The notes beneath the pieces were generated by a model that was not told the DNA's origin, ran no database searches, and saw only the letters and a program-made list of their open reading frames with translations. DNA of 64,000 bases from an uncultured Lachnospiraceae bacterium. GTDB taxonomy: Bacteria > Bacillota > Clostridia > Lachnospirales > Lachnospiraceae. Position 1 is the stretch's first letter. Each line of letters opens with the position of its first letter. The DNA is taken from NCBI GenBank assembly GCA_910584915.1, contig CAJUDM010000025.1, forward strand, positions 1 through 64,000, given 5' to 3'. Made by a program: the position numbers and the translations under genes. This document shows positions 58,970-64,000 of the stretch, piece by piece.

Positions 58970-60442
58970 TCAAAACATCTCCTGCATCTTCTCCGACAGT
59001 CTCAGATAGCGCCCCATCGCATCCCCGTAGAGTTCATGCCGTTCCCTGTCCGGCTCCTGCACTCTGGTGATCTTTATGGTTCGGTTTACCGCCTCCTCAT
59101 AACTTCCATAGACGCCGCAGCCAACGCCGGCTAACAGCGCCGCCCCCAGCGTGGTCGCCGTATCGGAAGCAGGCACCTGTATCGTCCTTCCGGTGACATC
59201 CGCCTTGATCTGTGTCCAGAGCCTGGAGTTGGCGGAGCCGCCCATGGCATTCAATATTCCCACCACAGCCCCTGTCTCTCCCGCAACGCGCAGGTTGTGC
59301 TCCAGAGAAAACGCCACGCCCTCCAAGACCGCCCTTATCATATGCCCCCTGGACTTATCATAGGACAGGCCGTAGAAAACACCCTTCGCATCCGGATTCC
59401 AGATCGGGGAGCGCTCTCCCGCCATATAGGGCAAAAACAACACGCCGTCGGCTCCCGCCGGCACCGCTTCCGCCTCCGCCGTCAGTTCATCAAAGTTCAT
59501 CCCTTTACCAAATTCCTGCCTGAACCACTTTAGCGCGCCGCCGCCGCCCACAGTGCCGCCCTGCAAAAGCCAGCGCCCCGGCACCACATGGGTTCCCAGG
59601 ATCAGCTTCTTATGCGCCAGCGCCCGGTCCATGCAAATGCTCATGCCGCCCGCCTGACCTCCCTGTTCCTGGGTTTGACCGGTTCGGTAAACGCCCGCTC
59701 CCAGGGTGCCGCAGGCTGCGTCCAGCCCTCCAGCCACCACCGGCGTTCCAGCCTTTAAGCCGGTCTTTTTTGCGGCATCCTCCGTCACCTCACCGACAAT
59801 ACTGTCACAACCGCACAACGCCGGAACCAGCTCCTGTGTCAGTCCCAGTTTATTTGCCAGCTCCTCGTGATATGTAAGATGCTCCATATCAAAAAAATGA
59901 ATCCCGTACCCCTGAGAATACTCTTGACTGATCTGGTCAGTAAGCTTATACACAATATAACTGTTGCTCTGCAGGAACTTGTATGTCCTCAGGTAAACCT
60001 CGGGCATTTCCTCCTTAAACCACAGCATCTTCGGAGTTGTGTAGGAGGGCAGAAAATCATTCCCCGCCACCTCAAATATCTCTTCCGCAAAAGCCTCTCG
60101 CTTCACCCTCTCACAGATATTCCTGGCTCTCGTATCCATCCAGATCGGCGTCCTGCAGAGCACATGGCCATCCCGGTCAATCGGGATCGCCGACCAGCTC
60201 TGTCCGTCCACACCGATGCCGCAGATCGCATCCGCCGAAATTTCCTCCCCGGTGAGCACTTCCTTTATCGACTCGCAGATCGCGCCCCACCACTCCTCCG
60301 GCTCCTGCTCCGCCCAGCCGTTCTTTGGATAATACACCCTGTACTCCCTGCTCGCCTGCGCCAGCGCCACGCCGTCCTCATCAAAAACCGCCACCTTGCA
60401 CGCCGAAGTTCCGATATCAATCCCCAACAACAACTTTCCCAT
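58970..60442 (-). CDS. FGGY-family carbohydrate kinase (xylulokinase-like)
   Basis: About 490 residues. LLGIDIGTSACKVAVFDEDG (phosphate 1), GIGVDGQSWSAIPID, PIWMDTRARN, VAGGLDAACGTLGAGVYRTG, and the C-terminal GGSANSRLWTQIKADVTGR with ATTLGAALLAGVG are FGGY-kinase signatures; the overall pattern is nearest xylulokinases. It probably phosphorylates a ketose or polyol imported by a transporter that is not in this window. TTGGAGGAACTT precedes the ATG. LacI-type operators lie directly upstream. Confidence 0.92.
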   Translation of the reverse strand: MGKLLLGIDIGTSACKVAVFDEDGVALAQASREYRVYYPKNGWAEQEPEEWWGAICESIKEVLTGEEISADAICGIGVDGQSWSAIPIDRDGHVLCRTPIWMDTRARNICERVKREAFAEEIFEVAGNDFLPSYTTPKMLWFKEEMPEVYLRTYKFLQSNSYIVYKLTDQISQEYSQGYGIHFFDMEHLTYHEELANKLGLTQELVPALCGCDSIVGEVTEDAAKKTGLKAGTPVVAGGLDAACGTLGAGVYRTGQTQEQGGQAGGMSICMDRALAHKKLILGTHVVPGRWLLQGGTVGGGGALKWFRQEFGKGMNFDELTAEAEAVPAGADGVLFLPYMAGERSPIWNPDAKGVFYGLSYDKSRGHMIRAVLEGVAFSLEHNLRVAGETGAVVGILNAMGGSANSRLWTQIKADVTGRTIQVPASDTATTLGAALLAGVGCGVYGSYEEAVNRTIKITRVQEPDRERHELYGDAMGRYLRLSEKMQEMF

Positions 60443-60457
60443 AAGTTCCTCCAAAGT

Positions 60458-60472
60458 AAACCGTTTCGTTCA
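60458..60472. promoter_or_regulatory. LacI-family operator half-conserved site
   Basis: AAACCGTTTCGTT lies 16 bp upstream of the kinase start and matches the right half of GCGAAACGTTTCGC. It is the weakest of three sites. Confidence 0.5.
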
Positions 60473-60553
60473 CAATTCCAATTACACTTTATAGTTTTTC
60501 CTTTATTTTTTCCTAATTATAAAACTTTTTCTGTTTTCTGTCAAGATTTTTAT

Positions 60554-60569
60554 AGCGAACCGTTTCGCT
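60554..60569. promoter_or_regulatory. LacI-family operator
   Basis: AGCGAACCGTTTCGCT is a 16-bp palindrome with one mismatched pair and a central CG, the usual LacI/PurR-type layout. It lies about 110 bp upstream of the FGGY kinase start. Confidence 0.75.
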
Positions 60570-60669
60570 TTCGTCTCAATACTTTTGCTCATGCATAGGC
60601 ACATAGTTTTGCCGACATCTGCTTCGCATTCACTGTCTCTCTTTATCAAACGCCGGCAGGGCACCTCTT

Positions 60670-60701
60670 AATCTGACGCGGCTGTCCGCGTATGTCAGAT
60701 T
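60670..60701 (-). terminator. Hairpin downstream of the LacI-type gene
   Basis: AATCTGACGCG (60670-60680) pairs with CGCG (60687-60690) and TCAGATT (60695-60701) around a short loop. It lies 57 bp after the regulator stop. No strong T-run. A near-repeat, CATACGTCAGATTTCC, lies 55 bp further on. Confidence 0.45.
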
Positions 60702-60757
60702 CCATGGACTGCCACAATGGAACCCCGCTCACCCGGGGATTTAACCGCCCGCATACG

Positions 60758-61756
60758 TCAGATTTCCGCTACAGAATTCCCCTCGCTGATGCGCGTCCCC
60801 AGCACGATCTCCATCGGCATCTCCTGCTCCCTGCTCCCGATGCGGTTTAAGAGAAGTTCCGCCGCCTTCTCCCCCATCTCCTTCATCGGCTGGACTACCA
60901 TATGCAGCCTGGGATGGATCACATGCGACATGATCAGATCATCAAATCCCATCAGAGAAATATCTTCCGGGCAGTGGAGTTTTGTCCTGTTTAACGCCAT
61001 CACCGCTCCCAGCGCAAGTTCATAATTTGTCATAAACACCGCTGTGGGGCGCTCTTCCAGAGAGAGCAGCCTGCCCATCCCCTCAAATCCGAACTCAATG
61101 GAATGGGTCCCCGCCGCGCAATACTCCTGCTTCGGTTCACACCCCGCCTCTCTCATGGCGTCCTCATAACCTTTATAGCGCTCTTCACCGGTATATTCCG
61201 AATGAGAACAGATGATGCCGATCCTCCTGTGTCCGTTCTCCAACAGAAAATCCACCGCTCGATGCGCTGCCCTGCGGTTATCGATCCTGACACAGTCAAA
61301 CTCGCCGTTCCCCGAGGGCCTGTCGATCAGCACAACCGGCACTTTTGCCTTTCTTGCCGCCTGCAGCGATTCCGTCTTTGTGGAAACAGGCAGCGCGATG
61401 ATCCCATCCACTTTCTTATTCAGCAGAAAACTCACGTTCTCCGCCTCGATCTTCAGATCATCGCAGGAATCACAGATCATCAGGCCATATCCCGCCTTCC
61501 GCAGGCTGTTGCCGATATGCCGCAGGAGCGTTCCGTTGAAAATGCTCTCCACACTGTAAGCAAGCACTCCCACTGTCCGCGTGCGGTTTGTCACCAGCCC
61601 TCTGGCAATCTCATTCACCTCGTAATGCAGATCCCTGATCGCCGCCTCGATCTTTACCCTGTTCTCCGGAAGCACATTTCCGCCGTTCAGATATTTGGAA
61701 ATCGTTGCCAGAGACAGCCCTGTCTGTTCTCTGATATCACGAATCGTAGACGCCAT
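60758..61756 (-). CDS. LacI-family transcriptional regulator
   Basis: About 332 residues. N-terminal HTH STIRDIREQTGLSLATISKYLNGG with hinge VNEIARGLVTNRTRTVGVL, then a periplasmic-binding-like effector domain (VVLIDRPSG, RIGIICSHSEYTGEERYKGY, GFDDLIMSHVIHPRLHMVVQP). AAAGGAGCGGAC precedes the ATG at 61756. Three operator-like sites (60458, 60554, 61856) flank the kinase promoter and its own promoter, so it probably controls the sugar locus and itself. Confidence 0.94.
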   Translation of the reverse strand: MASTIRDIREQTGLSLATISKYLNGGNVLPENRVKIEAAIRDLHYEVNEIARGLVTNRTRTVGVLAYSVESIFNGTLLRHIGNSLRKAGYGLMICDSCDDLKIEAENVSFLLNKKVDGIIALPVSTKTESLQAARKAKVPVVLIDRPSGNGEFDCVRIDNRRAAHRAVDFLLENGHRRIGIICSHSEYTGEERYKGYEDAMREAGCEPKQEYCAAGTHSIEFGFEGMGRLLSLEERPTAVFMTNYELALGAVMALNRTKLHCPEDISLMGFDDLIMSHVIHPRLHMVVQPMKEMGEKAAELLLNRIGSREQEMPMEIVLGTRISEGNSVAEI

Positions 61757-61855
61757 GTCCGCTCCTTTCCTGAATCCCCGCCGCCCTTTTTCCTCCTGTT
61801 TCGGATCTTTCTCCGTCTGATCCTGACATCTGATGCGATACAGGGCAAACATGGG

Positions 61856-61870
61856 GCGAAACGTTTCACT
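61856..61870. promoter_or_regulatory. LacI-family operator upstream of its regulator gene
   Basis: GCGAAACGTTTCACT contains the perfect 10-bp palindrome GAAACGTTTC (61858-61867), about 100 bp upstream of the regulator start. Autoregulation is likely. Confidence 0.75.
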
Positions 61871-61925
61871 CTATGTTCATAGTACAACCGGAGCCGGCTG
61901 AAAGTCAAGTCCTTTTACCTGCATG

Positions 61926-61953
61926 AAAAGAGCCGGAAATCTCTTCCCGGCTC
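61926..61953 (-). terminator. Terminator of the DUF1540 gene
   Basis: GAGCCGG (61930-61936) with CCGGCTC (61947-61953); the minus strand continues in a short T-run. About 115 bp after the DUF1540 stop. The remainder of 61757-62069 shows no gene. Confidence 0.7.
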
Positions 61954-62069
61954 CCTCCGGCTTCAGGTTTTTTACCGCCCGTCACCTATTCCCCTTTTAC
62001 AATACCTATCTTACTGCACGAAGTGCTACCAAAGCGCTACTCCTGAGTATAAAACCACAAAATATTGAT

Positions 62070-62387
62070 TTATTTTTCTTTAAAAGTAGCACATGTTGTT
62101 TCTCTGCAGTTATCCGCACCGCATCCCTTGATATCCACATGGTCGGCATAACATTTATAATTCGTATTATAGATGCACTTGTCCGCCTCGCAGTCTATGC
62201 TGATCGTCCTGCTCGGATGTGCTATGGCGCTTGTGAAAACGCCCGCATCGCTTCTGTCTTTAAAGCTCTCACAGCAAGTGTCGTCCTTACGGCAGGCATG
62301 CTTACCCGCCACCATAATATCCCCCTTGCAGCAGCACCTGTCATTGTTATAGGTACAATTTTCCACGGAACAACGTAATTCAGCCAT
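62070..62387 (-). CDS. Double DUF1540 Cys-rich protein
   Basis: About 105 residues with two DUF1540-type Cys modules: LRCSVENCTYNNDRCCCKGDI...CCESF at 4-45 and IDCEADKCIYNTNYKCYADHVDIKG...TTCATF at 62-102. DUF1540 proteins are small, presumed metal-binding and frequent in Clostridia; their role is not known. GGTAGAGAAATGGC supports the ATG at 62387. Confidence 0.9.
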   Translation of the reverse strand: MAELRCSVENCTYNNDRCCCKGDIMVAGKHACRKDDTCCESFKDRSDAGVFTSAIAHPSRTISIDCEADKCIYNTNYKCYADHVDIKGCGADNCRETTCATFKEK

Positions 62388-62535
62388 TTCTCTACCTCCT
62401 GATCTCGCAGCAGTCCCGGCAGACATAATGTCCGCCGGACACCGCCGTCAATTTCTTCTTTTTACAAAATCAGTATGGGCAGATTCGCAGTTAATTATGC
62501 TGTTGCATTTCAAAATTTTTCGTCCATATTTTTAT

Positions 62536-64000
62536 TTATTTCCCTTCCTCTTCCTTCCGGATCTCCTTCGTCCTGATCTCCTTACAGATCTGATCGATAA
62601 ACGCAGACAGCGGCTTTGCGCCCTCATCACCTGCGAAGCGGCTTCTCACGGACACCGTCCCGTTTTCTGCCTCCTGCTGTCCGACTACCAGCATATACGG
62701 CAGCTTCGCAAGCCTCGCCTCGCGGATCTTGAAGCCGATCTTCTCGGAGCGGGCGTCCACCTCCGCCAGCACGCCGTTCGCTTTCAGTTCGCCGCACACC
62801 TTCTGCGCGTACTCCTCATATTTATCGGAGATCGGCAGGACTCTCACCTGCACAGGACAGAGCCATGTGGGGAATTTGCCCTCATACTTTTCGATCAGCC
62901 ACGCTAACGTCCTCTCGTAACAGCCCATCGAAGTCCTGTGGATGATATAGGGGCGCACCTTGTCTCCGTTCTGGTCGATATAATACATATCAAACTGAGC
63001 CGCCAGCAACGCATCCCACTGCACCGTGATCATGGTATCTTCCTTGCCGTACACATTCTTCGTGTTGATATCGACCTTCGGTCCGTAGAATGCGGCTTCC
63101 CCCACATCCTCCACAAAGGGGATCTCAAGTTCCTGCATAATGCTGCGGATATGCCCCTCGGTCTCTTCCCAGACCTCCGGCTCGCCGATATATTTTTCCC
63201 TGTTCTCCGGGTCCCACTTGGAGAGATGGTATGTCACATCCTCCTCCACACCCAGCGTCTTCAGGCAATACTGCGCCAGGGCGATACATTTTTTAAACTC
63301 CTCCACCATCTGGTCGGGCCTTACGATCAGATGCCCCTCGGAGATCGTGAACTGCCGCACCCTGGTCAGACCGTGCATCTCGCCGGAATCCTCGTTCCTG
63401 AAAAGCGTGGAAGTCTCGCCGTAGCGCAGCGGCAGATCCCGGTAGGAGTGCTGCGTCGCCTTGTACACAAAATACTGGAATGGGCAGGTCATCGGACGCA
63501 GGGCGAACACTTCCTTATCCTTCTCCTCATCGCCCAGCACAAACATACCTTCCTTGTAGTGATCCCAGTGCCCGGAGAGCTTGTACAGATCGCTCTTTGC
63601 CATCAGGGGCGTCTTCGTCCGGATATAGCCCCACTCGTTGTCCTCCAGATCCTCGATCCAGCGCTGCATCGTCTGGATCATCTTCGCCCCCTTGGGCATC
63701 AGGAGCGGCAGCCCCTGTCCGATCACATCCACCGTGGTGAACAGCTCCATCTCACGCCCCAGCTTGTTGTGGTCGCGGAGTTTGATATTCTCCAAATATT
63801 CCAGATACTCCGCCAGCTCTTCCTTCTTATTAAATGCCGTTCCATAGATCCTCTGGAGCATCGCCCTGTCGGAATCCCCTCTCCAGTATGCGCCGGAAGA
63901 AGACGTCAGCTTAAACGCTTTGATCCCCTTTGTGGTCATCAGATGAGGCCCCGCGCACAGGTCCACAAAGCCGCCCTGATCGTAGAACGATATCTCCGCG
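62536..64000 (-). CDS. thrS: Threonyl-tRNA synthetase, C-terminal part
   Basis: Partial: the frame continues through the right edge, so the N-terminal TGS and editing domains lie outside. The catalytic class II core is present: EISFYDQGGFVDLCAGPH, TCPFQYFVYK, LRYGETSTLFRNEDSGEMHGLTRVRQF (motif 2), FYGPKVDINTKN, YIIHRTSMGCYERTLAWLIEKYEG, and the anticodon-binding domain to the end. It charges tRNA-Thr. A T-box leader would be outside the window. Confidence 0.98.
   Translation of the reverse strand, partial: AEISFYDQGGFVDLCAGPHLMTTKGIKAFKLTSSSGAYWRGDSDRAMLQRIYGTAFNKKEELAEYLEYLENIKLRDHNKLGREMELFTTVDVIGQGLPLLMPKGAKMIQTMQRWIEDLEDNEWGYIRTKTPLMAKSDLYKLSGHWDHYKEGMFVLGDEEKDKEVFALRPMTCPFQYFVYKATQHSYRDLPLRYGETSTLFRNEDSGEMHGLTRVRQFTISEGHLIVRPDQMVEEFKKCIALAQYCLKTLGVEEDVTYHLSKWDPENREKYIGEPEVWEETEGHIRSIMQELEIPFVEDVGEAAFYGPKVDINTKNVYGKEDTMITVQWDALLAAQFDMYYIDQNGDKVRPYIIHRTSMGCYERTLAWLIEKYEGKFPTWLCPVQVRVLPISDKYEEYAQKVCGELKANGVLAEVDARSEKIGFKIREARLAKLPYMLVVGQQEAENGTVSVRSRFAGDEGAKPLSAFIDQICKEIRTKEIRKEEEGK

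Noticed and set aside
57737..59134. 465-codon plus-strand frame across the GatD-like gene and the 102-bp repeats, encoding 34-residue repeats
   Set aside because: 102 is a multiple of three, so any open frame repeats. It is antisense to two well-supported genes and lacks a recognisable domain or start signal.

Overview
The window looks like a chromosomal segment of a gut-type Lachnospiraceae bacterium (Clostridia, Bacillota). Supporting signs are pyruvate phosphate dikinase, a DUF1540 Cys-rich protein, ABC-F and MATE proteins, short clostridial Cys-rich proteins, an L20-type infC-rpmI-rplT leader, AGGAGG-type ribosome binding sites and moderate GC. This placement is an inference from gene families; the sequence was not compared with any database. 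There is no rRNA, CRISPR array or replication origin. One tRNA, tRNA-Pro(AGG), is present.

Layout. 1-860: 3' end of a Tn916-type integrase, so the left edge is the end of an integrated element. 0.9-5.8 kb: ECF sigma factor, DUF4367 membrane protein and a small secreted protein; then a MATE pump divergent from a MerR regulator, with a 19-bp-spacer MerR promoter between them. 5.8-15.1 kb: aroA, a short UppS-like protein, DUF2971, a rhodanese lipoprotein, a LytTR/GHKL two-component system beside a repeat-containing lipoprotein, a flavodoxin-type oxidoreductase, an alpha/beta hydrolase and an MBL-fold hydrolase. 15.2-17.6 kb: accessory patch with palindromic tandem repeats, an internally deleted YdeI-family gene, small unknown genes and a PIN toxin/antitoxin pair. 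17.7-26.2 kb: ppdK, ABC-F, HAD, a DtxR-type regulator divergent from a 45-aa FeoB-associated-type protein, a PAP2-like protein and an orphan ABC substrate-binding lipoprotein. 26.3-34.1 kb: YihS-like isomerase, PHP and HAD genes, divergent nagA/nagB, pepT and exodeoxyribonuclease III. 34.1-41 kb: two MATE genes, small proteins, a sugar-nucleotide epimerase, SseB-like, udk and the tRNA. 41.1-50.4 kb: a DHHW/MBOAT O-acetylation pair, then a nickel module (nikMN-nikQ-nikO-larB-larC-larE) for import of Ni and synthesis of the nickel-pincer cofactor. 50.5-54 kb: fucU, pepD, rplT/rpmI/infC. 54.2-61.9 kb: a LacI-controlled sugar/polyol locus (FGGY kinase, GatD-like dehydrogenase, aldo/keto reductase, PfkB kinase, class II aldolase). 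62-64 kb: DUF1540 protein and the 3' part of thrS.

The main unexplained signal is non-coding. Several genes on the minus strand (aroA, a PAP2-like gene, a gene of unknown function at 32692-33060, and the class II aldolase) have leaders with a common layout: a stem built on TTTGTG/CACAAA whose loop is complementary to a tail placed 13-45 nt before the start codon. The loop and tail sequences differ between loci yet stay complementary. Three further repeat families are described: a 102-bp triplicate before the GatD-like gene, an approximately 80-bp palindromic tandem with TATAAT boxes, and a 126-bp multi-hairpin block upstream of the rhodanese gene.
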